A program made the position numbers and the translations under genes. A DNA stretch of 64,000 nucleotides from Flavobacterium salilacus subsp. salilacus (lineage in GTDB: Bacteria; Bacteroidota; Bacteroidia; Flavobacteriales; Flavobacteriaceae): positions 186,001 to 250,000 of the forward strand of contig NZ_SKBP01000005.1 in assembly GCF_004634195.1 (NCBI RefSeq), given 5' to 3'. The notes beneath the pieces were generated by a model. It was given only the letters and a program-made list of their open reading frames with translations. It did no database searches and was not told where the DNA came from. Of this stretch, positions 1 to 7,393 are shown one piece after another. Position 1 is the first letter of the stretch, and each line of letters begins with the position of its first letter.

Positions 1-225
1 AATCTTGAAGAAAAAGGTTATGTTGGGCACAATGCCTATGGTAATACCCATCAGTACTACCCATTAATAGCCAAAGAAGAATACAGAAAAGGGTTTATGA
101 ATAATGCTATTGAAAATTACTTTAATAACTCCTACAAAAGCATGATATCTTTTTTTGCTAAAGAAGAGAAAATAAGTGCTGAGGAGCTTCGGGAAATTTT
201 GGATATGATTGAAAAAAAGAAATAA
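1..225 (+). CDS. BlaI/MecI-family transcriptional repressor (C-terminal part)
   Basis: The reading frame is open from the first base and ends with TAA at 223-225, giving the last 74 residues; the start lies outside the window. The visible part has the YxPLI strand after the winged helix, then the helical dimerisation tail typical of BlaI/MecI/CopY repressors. The M56 sensor peptidase gene starts one base after the stop. This repressor-sensor pairing is the standard BlaI-BlaR1 arrangement, in which the membrane peptidase is thought to relieve repression. The DNA-binding helix is not visible, so the call rests on the C-terminal pattern and the neighbour. Confidence 0.8.
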   Translation, partial: NLEEKGYVGHNAYGNTHQYYPLIAKEEYRKGFMNNAIENYFNNSYKSMISFFAKEEKISAEELREILDMIEKKK

Positions 226-226
226 T

Positions 227-2290
227 ATGGAAAATTTCATTATCTATCTTATCAAAGCATCAGGGTTATTGGCAGTATTTTATATTGCTTACTATACCCT
301 GTTAAGAAAAGAAACATTCTTTTACTCTAACCGCAAGTTTTTACTCGCAGGATTAATTACTTCGGCTATCTTTCCGTTATTGGTACTTACCCGTACTATT
401 TGGGTAGAGGCTGCTCCGCAAGCCGCAATGCAGGAGATGAGTATAGCACAACTAATGGCGATACAACAGCAAATGGAAGCCAATGTTGCTAAAAGTATAA
501 ATTGGTACAGTATTACCGGATTTGTTTATGTTGCCGGAGTGCTTTTTTTCCTTATTCGGTTTTATATAGATATTAAAGCTATAGTAAAAATGCTTCGAGG
601 TAAAGAAATTGTGTATAAAAACGGCTTTAAATACATTGACTCTGAGGCAGTACAATCGCCTTTCTCTTTCTTTAATTATATTGTTTACAACTCTATTATC
701 TTAAGTCCTCAGGAGCTTCAAAATATATTGAGTCACGAAAAAGTGCACAGCGCACAAAAACACTCTTTCGATATGATTATCAGTCAGTTATTTTGTATTG
801 CATTTTGGTTCAACCCGTTTGTGTGGGCTTACAGAAAAGCTGTTTCGCAAAACCTTGAATTTATTGCCGATGCAGAAGCTACAAAAGAAATTGAAGATAT
901 TAAATCCTATCAAAAAACATTATTAAAAATAACAGTACAGCCTGAGTGTACTGTAATCATCAATCACTTTTATCAATCATTAATCAAAAAACGAATCGTT
1001 ATGTTAAACAAAAAACAATCTAAAACCAGAAATTCATGGAAGTATGCTGTGGTAGTACCTGCGTTGGTCGCTTTTATGTTCTGTTTTCAGCTTAAAGTAA
1101 CAGCTCAAGAGAAAGCTCCTGAAACAAAAATTGCAGGCCATCAATCTTTAAAAAAAGAACTTAAAATTACCAAAGATTCTAAAAACGAAGAACTGGAAGC
1201 CCAAAAAGATCTCTTTAAAAAAGAATTTGATGCTGATGTCACTTTTTCTAACATTACCCGAAACGAAAAAGACGAGATAACAGGACTAAAAATTGTTGTT
1301 AAGGATGCCAACCAAAGTAGAGTTTATGAATCGTCAGGGCAAATACCCATCAAGCCATTTACTGTTGAAGTAGAAAAAGATGATAAAGGCAATCAGGAAA
1401 TATCTTTCGGGGTTACCTCTTATATCAGAGCTAAGGGCAATGTAAAACTTCATCAAAGTAATGATAGTATAATCAGATATACAAGCGATGAGGAAATAAG
1501 AATATCTGATAACCGAATAAGGCCTAAAACTGTTTCTTCTCCGAATATAAAACATATTGCCCCTCCTGCCCCACTGCAGGGTAATTGGTCGGTAAACAAC
1601 ATTGCTATAGATAATAAAGATATGCTGATTGTTATTAACGGAGTTAAGCAGGAAAAAGGCGAATCTATAAAGTTACCGTTAAACACGGAAATTGACAAAA
1701 TGAATTTCCTCGATAAAAAAGATGCCAAAAAGAAATATGGCAAAGATGGTAAAAAAGGCGCTGTAGAAATAACAACCAAGAAAGTTACTTCTCGCTATTC
1801 TGTACACACTATAGAAAATAATGGCACATCGAAAATATCCATAGGAAACAGTGGTATTGACTATGACGATATGCATGCCGATATAGCTGCTATGAGACAG
1901 TTTGCTAATATTGATTTTGAAAATATAACATCCGAAAACATAAATCAGTTTAAGATGTTAAGAGGTATGACCAAAGAAGATATAACAGCATTAAAAAAAC
2001 GATTAGGCGAAGCACAGTTAGAAATTCAAAAAATAAGAGGCATTGATGGTAATGCAGATGCATTCAGGTTTAACGAAGAACAATTTGCCGAAGCCAGGCG
2101 TCACATGGCAGAAGCAAGAGAGCAATTAGCGTCCAAAAGAGAAGAGTTGAGTGTTAAACGAGAATTAATTAATGAAAAGAGAAGAAAACATATAGAAGAA
2201 ATGAACGAAAAGAGGCAATTGATGGATGAAGAAAGAGAGGTTAGAAAACATATTATGCAAGAGCAAAACAAAGCAATACAAGAAGAATAA
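227..2290 (+). CDS. M56 family (BlaR1-like) membrane metallopeptidase
   Basis: 687-residue sensor peptidase. The ATG at 227 lies one base after the BlaI stop and is preferred over a TTG 18 bases earlier. Hydrophobic segments lie near residues 5-25, 36-55 and 95-115, and another precedes a TAQ-like boundary around residue 295. The zinc motif HEKVH is at residues 170-174. The periplasmic part is not a penicillin-binding domain: it holds a stretch around residue 510 (KYGKDGKKGAVEITTK) resembling TonB-receptor plug segments, then a long charged coiled coil to the C-terminus rich in Glu, Lys and Arg. Family knowledge suggests signal-dependent cleavage of the upstream repressor; the signal is unknown. 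Confidence 0.85.
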   Translation: MENFIIYLIKASGLLAVFYIAYYTLLRKETFFYSNRKFLLAGLITSAIFPLLVLTRTIWVEAAPQAAMQEMSIAQLMAIQQQMEANVAKSINWYSITGFVYVAGVLFFLIRFYIDIKAIVKMLRGKEIVYKNGFKYIDSEAVQSPFSFFNYIVYNSIILSPQELQNILSHEKVHSAQKHSFDMIISQLFCIAFWFNPFVWAYRKAVSQNLEFIADAEATKEIEDIKSYQKTLLKITVQPECTVIINHFYQSLIKKRIVMLNKKQSKTRNSWKYAVVVPALVAFMFCFQLKVTAQEKAPETKIAGHQSLKKELKITKDSKNEELEAQKDLFKKEFDADVTFSNITRNEKDEITGLKIVVKDANQSRVYESSGQIPIKPFTVEVEKDDKGNQEISFGVTSYIRAKGNVKLHQSNDSIIRYTSDEEIRISDNRIRPKTVSSPNIKHIAPPAPLQGNWSVNNIAIDNKDMLIVINGVKQEKGESIKLPLNTEIDKMNFLDKKDAKKKYGKDGKKGAVEITTKKVTSRYSVHTIENNGTSKISIGNSGIDYDDMHADIAAMRQFANIDFENITSENINQFKMLRGMTKEDITALKKRLGEAQLEIQKIRGIDGNADAFRFNEEQFAEARRHMAEAREQLASKREELSVKRELINEKRRKHIEEMNEKRQLMDEEREVRKHIMQEQNKAIQEE

Positions 2291-2340
2291 AGGTGAGTTA
2301 GTTAATACACCCAACTATAATAAATTCTCAATTTATTATT

Positions 2341-2371
2341 AAAAAGACGGCAATAACACCGTCTTTTTTTG
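2341..2371 (+). terminator. Rho-independent terminator after the M56 gene
   Basis: An 8-bp stem AAAGACGG/CCGTCTTT (2343-2350 and 2359-2366) with an 8-base loop is followed by a T run. It lies about 50 bases after the M56 stop and ends the blaI-M56 operon. Confidence 0.8.
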
Positions 2372-2402
2372 TATTTTTAAAGTACTTAAAATAGAGAAAG
2401 TT

Positions 2403-2543
2403 ATGTTTAAATTTTTAGCCAAACTTAATAAAAAGCTATTGCCCAGTTACACAAAAAAGCAATTAGATTTAGCCCGGGCTACTAAACTGCAAAAAGCAAT
2501 TATAGCATGGAAGTATTATGTTACCACCCACGCGCTGGATTAA
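2403..2543 (+). CDS. Small conserved basic protein (46 aa)
   Basis: ATG at 2403 opens a 46-codon frame coding for a lysine-rich peptide that begins MFKFLAKLNKKLLPSYTK and ends YYVTTHALD. Peptides of this type sit beside apt in many flavobacteria and, as far as I recall, are often labelled SsrA-binding protein although far too short for SmpB; treat that label as unreliable. The stop overlaps the apt stop codon on the opposite strand (shared bases 2540-2543). No membrane segment or signal peptide is evident. Function unknown. Confidence 0.6.
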   Translation: MFKFLAKLNKKLLPSYTKKQLDLARATKLQKAIIAWKYYVTTHALD

Positions 2544-3052
2544 TACACTAAAGGTGCATATATATCATACTGATTTATTTTTTCACGCCCTTTAAGGAAA
2601 GATAGTTCCATCAAAAAGTTACATTGCACGATTTCACCTCCCAGTTTTTCAACTAAACTGCACACGGCTTTGGCAGTACCGCCTGTTGCCAACACGTCAT
2701 CATGTATCAACACCCTTTCCCCTTGTTTTATAGCATCTATATGTATTTCCAGAGTATCTGTACCATATTCTAATGCATAAGATGACGAAACTGTTTCATA
2801 AGGCAACTTATTAGGCTTGCGCACCGGAACAAAACCTGCATTAAGCCGATTTGCCAGCAGTGTAGCAAAAAAGAAACCTCTGCTCTCTACCCCTACTACT
2901 TTATCTATATTTTTATCTTTTAAGTTATCCATAAATAATTCCATACATTTATTTACAGCTTTGGGATTAGATAAAAGCGGCGTTATATCTTTAAAAATTA
3001 TTCCCTGTTTCGGAAAATCCTGAATGTCACGTATATACTTGCTCAATTCCAT
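2540..3052 (-). CDS. apt: Adenine phosphoribosyltransferase
   Basis: 170-residue purine salvage enzyme converting adenine and PRPP to AMP plus pyrophosphate, cytoplasmic. The PRPP-binding loop VLIHDDVLATGGTAKA is at residues 114-129 and the N-terminal FPKQGIIFKDITPLL signature at 13-27; length matches the family. It is transcribed convergently with the 46-aa gene and divergently from tRNA-Arg. The ATG at 3052 is followed directly by the conserved N-terminal helix, so the start is secure. Confidence 0.95.
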   Translation of the reverse strand: MELSKYIRDIQDFPKQGIIFKDITPLLSNPKAVNKCMELFMDNLKDKNIDKVVGVESRGFFFATLLANRLNAGFVPVRKPNKLPYETVSSSYALEYGTDTLEIHIDAIKQGERVLIHDDVLATGGTAKAVCSLVEKLGGEIVQCNFLMELSFLKGREKINQYDIYAPLVY

Positions 3053-3079
3053 TTTTTTATATTTTTTGTATGGTTTAGG

Positions 3080-3110
3080 TTTGCAAGTTAATCATAATTA
3101 ACTATATTTG
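3080..3110 (+). promoter_or_regulatory. Bacteroidetes-type promoter for tRNA-Arg
   Basis: TTTG at 3080-3083, a 19-base spacer and TATATTTG at 3103-3110 match the Flavobacterium -33/-7 consensus TTG-N17-23-TAnnTTTG. The tRNA starts 57 bases downstream. Confidence 0.75.
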
Positions 3111-3166
3111 CACCCGCAAACAGGCTAACTAAATACCTGATAAAACAGGCATTTTATAGCTCATAA

Positions 3167-3240
3167 GGCCTCGTGGCGCAACTGAATAGCGCATCTGATT
3201 ACGGCTCAGAAGGTTACTGGTTTGAATCCAGTCGAGGTCA
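3167..3240 (+). tRNA. tRNA-Arg (ACG)
   Basis: 74-base cloverleaf: acceptor stem GGCCTCG (3167-3173) pairs with CGAGGTC (3233-3239, one G-U), discriminator A at 3240. Anticodon stem TCTGA/TCAGA encloses loop TTACGGC with anticodon ACG at 3201-3203. The T arm contains TTTGAATCC. No CCA is encoded. It reads CGN arginine codons after A-to-I editing. Confidence 0.95.
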
Positions 3241-3246
3241 CTTACA

Positions 3247-3279
3247 AAAAGCTCCAAATCATTTGATTTGGAGCTTTTT
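3247..3279 (+). terminator. Terminator after tRNA-Arg
   Basis: A 15-bp perfect stem with arms AAAAGCTCCAAATCA and its complement and a TTT loop ends in a T run, starting 7 bases after the tRNA. Confidence 0.85.
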
Positions 3280-3355
3280 AGTTTAACTAACTCGTAAAAA
3301 AGATAAATACACACCTCTGGTGTAAGCAATCTCATATTTTACAGATTATACTTGC

Positions 3356-3363
3356 TATCTTTG
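3356..3363 (+). promoter_or_regulatory. -7 box upstream of the truncated response regulator
   Basis: TATCTTTG matches TAnnTTTG and lies 17 bases before the GTG start at 3381. No convincing -33 TTG is seen at the expected distance. Confidence 0.5.
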
Positions 3364-3380
3364 CTTAAAAATTACTCTTT

Positions 3381-4142
3381 GTGAGCAAAATTCTTATTAT
3401 TGACGACGAAGAAAAACTTAGAACGCTCATGGCTCGCATTATAAGCCTTGAGGGATTTGAAGTATTACAGGCGGCTGACTGCAAATCTGCTTTAAGAACG
3501 ACAGAACAAAATGATATTGATGTCATTTTATGCGATGTTAAACTTCCCGATGGAAACGGAGTGGAGTTAACCTCCGTCCTGAAAGAAAAATATCCCGCAA
3601 CAGAAATTATCCTGCTTACCGCTTATGGTAATATACCGGATGGCGTTCAGGCAATTAAAAACGGGGCATTTGACTACATCGTTAAAGGTGATGATAATAA
3701 CAAGATTATTCCGCTGATAAATAAAGCTATAGATAAAAGAAGGCTAACCAAACGCATCATTGACCTTGAAAGCCGTGTAGAAACCAAGTATTCTTTTGAA
3801 GGCATAATAGGTGAATCTAAAAAATTAGCAGAAGCCATAGAGTTGGCTAAAAAAGTAGCTCCTATAGACACTACTGTACTGCTTACAGGCGAAACAGGTA
3901 CAGGTAAAGAGGTTTTTGCCAATGCAATACACCAATCCGGTAAGAGAAAAGATAACAGTTTTATTGCCATAAACTGTTCTGCCTTTAGCCATGACCTATT
4001 GGAGAGCGAAATGTTCGGTCATAAAGCAGGGGCTTTTACAGGAGCGATAAAGGCAATTTTTTTTGAATTTGAAATTGCCACAGATTTGCCACAAAAACTT
4101 TGTGGATTTTTGAAAATTTTGATAGGTGCAGGGGTAAAATAA
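3381..4142 (+). pseudogene. Truncated NtrC-type sigma-54 response regulator
   Basis: GTG at 3381 starts a receiver domain (acidic pocket D8/D9, phosphoacceptor D52, conserved K102) followed by a sigma-54 AAA+ domain with Walker A GETGTGKE at 170-177 and the GAFTGA loop at 217-222. After GAFTGAIK (to about 4052) the sequence no longer resembles the family. About 28 unrelated residues (FEFEIATDLPQK and onward) lead to TAA at 4142. Walker B, sensor motifs and the Fis-type DNA-binding helix are all missing; full members have about 450 residues. A product would keep the receiver but lack ATPase and DNA binding. The 3' part is not elsewhere in the window. I call it a pseudogene made by deletion or replacement. 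Confidence 0.75.
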
Positions 4143-4173
4143 AAAAACCTGCAACTTCGTAAAGTGCAGGTTT
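4143..4173. terminator. Bidirectional terminator between the truncated regulator and tRNA-Val
   Basis: Stem AAAACCTGCA (4143-4152) pairs with TGCAGGTTTT (4164-4173) and has A and T runs on both sides, so it can end transcription from either strand. Confidence 0.8.
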
Positions 4174-4215
4174 TCTGTGATTTAACTTACTTTATAGTGA
4201 TCTAAAGCTTACTTT

Positions 4216-4293
4216 TGGTGGGCGATGAGGGATTCGAACCCCCGACCCTCTCGGTGTAAACGAGATGCTCTGAACCAACTGAGCTAATCGCCC
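4216..4293 (-). tRNA. tRNA-Val (TAC)
   Basis: On the minus strand, acceptor stem GGGCGAT pairs with ATCGCCC (4220-4226), discriminator A at 4219 and an encoded CCA at 4216-4218. Anticodon stem CTCG/CGAG encloses loop TTTACAC with anticodon TAC. The T loop TTCGAATCC is canonical. It reads GUA and other Val codons. Confidence 0.95.
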
Positions 4294-4388
4294 TTATATT
4301 GCTTAACTTTCAGGAATAACCTTGTTTGTTATTGCGAGTGCAAATATACGCTTACTATTGATATTTACAAGCAACCAATACAATTATT

Positions 4389-4763
4389 TTATACTTTTTT
4401 CACGTCTTTCAGGAGTACTTTATTTTCATAATTTACAAATTCTACCTCAATAGGTTCTCCTTTAGTATTTTCGCCTTCAACAATATAGATAGTACCTCCC
4501 TTGTATTTTTCCTTACTACGCGAAAAATCAACATCTCCATCCTCTGTACAGGATTTGATATCATCCATAGTAATCCATTTTTCATCCAGTTTTTTCTGTG
4601 CTTCCGGAGAAATTGTCATGCCTTTACTTCTTATGTTTTTCAGTACACGGCAGTTGGGTAAGTAGCAAAATTCCGTTTTTTTGTTACCTAAAAAAAACAT
4701 TAGGAACATTACCCCTATCATTAAACCAAAAAGGAAATATGCCAACCTGTATTTAAAATTCAT
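4389..4763 (-). CDS. DUF4258-like membrane-anchored protein
   Basis: 124 residues. One N-terminal membrane helix (about 5-26) is followed by a soluble part with CYLPNCRVLK and a conserved GMTISPEAQKKLDEKW stretch, then CTEDGDVDFSRS and a beta-rich end (GGTIYIVEGE and EVEFVNYENKVLL). The combination resembles the DUF4258 domain seen in short flavobacterial proteins; that family name is from memory. It lies 10 bases downstream of the proline dehydrogenase stop on the same strand, so it may be the last gene of that unit. Function unknown. Confidence 0.6.
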   Translation of the reverse strand: MNFKYRLAYFLFGLMIGVMFLMFFLGNKKTEFCYLPNCRVLKNIRSKGMTISPEAQKKLDEKWITMDDIKSCTEDGDVDFSRSKEKYKGGTIYIVEGENTKGEPIEVEFVNYENKVLLKDVKKV

Positions 4764-4773
4764 TCTGAATGTG

Positions 4774-5943
4774 TTAATTAAGTTTTCTTCTTTTTCTTTC
4801 TGCGGCTATCAGGTTTAACTCCCTGCTGGTTTGCCCTGCAACCGATGTGTTTTCTTCGGCTCTGCGTATTAAGTATGGCATAACATCTCTAACAGGACCA
4901 AAAGGCAGGTATTTAGCTACATTATAACCATTATTGGCAAGATTAAAACTGATGTTATCACTCATGCCATACAGTTGTCCAAACCACATTCTTTCATCAT
5001 TTTTGGCAATACCGTTATCAGTCATTAGCTGTATCAGCTTATAAGAGCTTTCTTCGTTATGTGTACCCGCAAAAATAGCCATTTTATCGATATGCTTTAT
5101 CATATAGGCAACAGCTTCGTCATAGTTTACATCTGTGGCTTGCTTGGATATACATATAGGCGAAAGATAGCCTTTTTCTTCGGCACGTTTATTCTCTTTT
5201 TCCATATAAGCGCCTCTCACTATTTTCATACCTATATAAAAACCATCCTGTTCTGCCTGGGCATGTAGTTTTTTCAGGTAATCCATTCTGTCCCAACGAT
5301 ACATTTGCAGGGTGTTAAAAACAATAGCCTTGTTTCTGTTGTATTTCCTCATCATATCGGCAACAAGGTTGTCAGCAGCATCCTGCATCCAGCTTTCCTC
5401 AGCATCTATAAGCAATGCTACATCGTTATCATGAGCCGATTTACATACGGTTTCAAAACGCTCCACTACCCTGCTCCACTCGTTAGCTTCCTCAGCACTC
5501 AGTATTTTTCCTTCTCCCAGCTTTTCATACAGTTCAAAGCGCCCGAAACCTGTCGGCTTGAATACTGCAAACGGAATAGCATCTTTTTCTTTAGCAAAAA
5601 CAATCGTTTTTAATGTTTTTTCAAGAGCTTTGTCAAACTCAGATTCATCTTCTTTGGCTTCTACCGAGTAATCTAATACTGACGAAACGCCCTTAGTAAA
5701 CATTTTCTCTACTACCGGCAGGCAGTCTTCTTCTGTAGTACCGCCACAAAAATGGTCGAACACAGTAGCTCTTATAAGCCCTTCTACGGGCAGGTGTGCC
5801 TTTAAGGCAAAGTTAGTAACTGCTGTACCTATACGTACTAACGGTTGAGAAGCTATAAGTTTAAAAAGAAAATACGCCCTGTCCAGTTCAGTATCACTTT
5901 TTAAAGAAAAAGCAGTTTCGGTATTATTGAAGATTTTTTCCAT
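4774..5943 (-). CDS. Proline dehydrogenase
   Basis: 389-residue FAD enzyme oxidising L-proline to pyrroline-5-carboxylate, first step of proline catabolism, membrane-associated. Family signatures seen are FGRFELYEKL, LLIDAEESWMQDA, MKIVRGAYMEKE, AIFAGTHNEES, FGQLYGMSDNISFNLA and the C-terminal YLIRRAEENTS, which contributes proline-binding arginines. A monofunctional PutB-like form with no P5C dehydrogenase domain. I chose the ATG at 5943 (MEKIFNNTETAF) over one 39 bases upstream because the extra residues look like translated leader. Divergent from aroB. Confidence 0.92.
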   Translation of the reverse strand: MEKIFNNTETAFSLKSDTELDRAYFLFKLIASQPLVRIGTAVTNFALKAHLPVEGLIRATVFDHFCGGTTEEDCLPVVEKMFTKGVSSVLDYSVEAKEDESEFDKALEKTLKTIVFAKEKDAIPFAVFKPTGFGRFELYEKLGEGKILSAEEANEWSRVVERFETVCKSAHDNDVALLIDAEESWMQDAADNLVADMMRKYNRNKAIVFNTLQMYRWDRMDYLKKLHAQAEQDGFYIGMKIVRGAYMEKENKRAEEKGYLSPICISKQATDVNYDEAVAYMIKHIDKMAIFAGTHNEESSYKLIQLMTDNGIAKNDERMWFGQLYGMSDNISFNLANNGYNVAKYLPFGPVRDVMPYLIRRAEENTSVAGQTSRELNLIAAERKRRKLN

Positions 5944-6035
5944 TGCCTTAAAAAAATTTGTGCAAATATAAATACTGTTCAAGAATTAATAATATAAAAT
6001 ACTTTATTTTGCTGAATATTTAAAATCATTAAAAA

Positions 6036-7103
6036 ATGGAGGCTATACAAGCATCAGGATATAGTATATATTTTAATAATGACTGCTATGTGTGGTTGTA
6101 TAAAAATGTAATGCCGGACAGGTATTCTAAAATCTTCATTATAGTCGATACCAATACGGCAACACATTGCCTTCCGCTGTTTCTTCAGCAACTTGAAACA
6201 GACGTAGCCATTGAAGTTATAGAACTGGAACCGGGAGAGGTTAATAAAAACATAGATACCTGCATACAGGTTTGGCATACACTTGCCGAACTGGAATGCG
6301 ACCGAAAGAGTTTAGTTATTAACTTAGGTGGCGGTATGGTAACTGATCTTGGCGGTTTTGCAGCATCTACTTTTAAAAGAGGGATTGATTTTATTAATAT
6401 CCCTACCTCATTACTGGCTATGGTAGATGCAGCCGTAGGCGGTAAAACAGGTGTTGATTTAGGAGCTTTAAAAAACCAGATAGGTGTAATAAATAATCCT
6501 GTGGCTGTTTTAGTTGATACTGCTTACCTTAGTACATTACCTGCTGAAGAAATACGCTCCGGTTTTGCCGAAATGCTAAAGCACGGATTGATTACAGATG
6601 AAAAATATTGGCAAACTGTTGTAGATGTAACTAATTTAATTAATGATGATTTAGATAGTGTAATTAAACAATCTGTTTATATAAAAAACAAGATTGTACT
6701 TGAAGATCCTACCGAGAAAAACATTCGTAAAAAATTAAATTTCGGGCACACATTAGGGCATGCTATAGAATCATACTATCTTGAAAATGACGAAAAGAAA
6801 ACCTTATTGCATGGCGAAGCTATAGCTATAGGTATGATACTGGAAGCGCACATATCTATGCAAAAAGGTATGCTGGCTGAGGAAGAATATAACAATATAA
6901 AAAAAATAATGCTTGGTATTTTTGAAAAAGTTATATTTACTAATTCTGATGTAGAAGCAATATTAAAAATACTGATACATGACAAGAAGAATGAGTTTGG
7001 AAAGATTCAGTTTGTATTGTTGCAAAACATAGGCAATGCAGTAATAAATCAGACCGTAGAAAATGCATTGATATATAAGGCTTTTGAAGATTATCAAACC
7101 TAA
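6036..7103 (+). CDS. aroB: 3-dehydroquinate synthase
   Basis: 355 residues, normal length. Converts DAHP to 3-dehydroquinate in the shikimate pathway using NAD and a divalent metal. Visible motifs are NLGGGMVTDLGGFAAS (NAD/glycine-rich loop), FINIPTSLLAMVDAAVGGKTGVD, the metal-binding EMLKHGLI and the NFGHTLGHAIE histidines, then HGEAIAIGM. It starts 92 bases from the divergent proline dehydrogenase start. No other aro genes are nearby, which is common in Bacteroidetes. Confidence 0.95.
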   Translation: MEAIQASGYSIYFNNDCYVWLYKNVMPDRYSKIFIIVDTNTATHCLPLFLQQLETDVAIEVIELEPGEVNKNIDTCIQVWHTLAELECDRKSLVINLGGGMVTDLGGFAASTFKRGIDFINIPTSLLAMVDAAVGGKTGVDLGALKNQIGVINNPVAVLVDTAYLSTLPAEEIRSGFAEMLKHGLITDEKYWQTVVDVTNLINDDLDSVIKQSVYIKNKIVLEDPTEKNIRKKLNFGHTLGHAIESYYLENDEKKTLLHGEAIAIGMILEAHISMQKGMLAEEEYNNIKKIMLGIFEKVIFTNSDVEAILKILIHDKKNEFGKIQFVLLQNIGNAVINQTVENALIYKAFEDYQT

Positions 7104-7147
7104 CAATTTTTTAAGAAATTTGTTTTTAAATACGAAGTATATTTTTT

Positions 7148-7155
7148 TACATTTG
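7148..7155 (+). promoter_or_regulatory. -7 promoter box before the small frame and speA
   Basis: TACATTTG is a perfect TAnnTTTG box, 5 bases before the ATG at 7161. A TTG at 7120-7122 is 25 bases upstream, slightly beyond the usual spacing. Confidence 0.45.
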
Positions 7156-7160
7156 TCGCA

Positions 7161-7337
7161 ATGAAAAAAATAAGCAATACGTTTCCTTGCCGTTACATTA
7201 TCAGCAAATACAAGACTTTAGCAGATGCTAAGCAGCTTCTGTTATTGCTGTATATTGCTATAGCCACAAGTGTGCTTTTATGCATTGGTAATCAGCATGA
7301 AGAACTACAGATAATGTATGCCAATTTGAGAGTTTGA
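7161..7337 (+). CDS. Small hypothetical protein (58 aa) upstream of arginine decarboxylase
   Basis: ATG at 7161 opens 58 codons ending TGA at 7335-7337. The peptide is basic at its start (MKKISNTFPCRYIISKYK), has a hydrophobic core LLLLLYIAIATSVLLCIG that could be one membrane helix, and ends LRV. It follows directly on a -7 promoter box and lies 56 bases before speA, so it could be a small membrane protein or a translated leader. I do not recognise a family. The chance that it is not translated is real. Confidence 0.35.
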   Translation: MKKISNTFPCRYIISKYKTLADAKQLLLLLYIAIATSVLLCIGNQHEELQIMYANLRV

Positions 7338-7393
7338 GCCACGATTATATATTGCCTAATAGTAATTTTATAATCTGTTAAACTCTACATTAA

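Noticed and set aside
4216-4293. tRNA-Val as an attachment site for an integrated island
   Set aside because: No second copy of the tRNA 3' end, integrase or other mobility gene is present in the window, so only the truncated neighbour hints at it.
5944-5982. Longer start for proline dehydrogenase
   Set aside because: The additional 13 residues come from leader sequence; MEKIFNNTETAF is the usual N-terminus.
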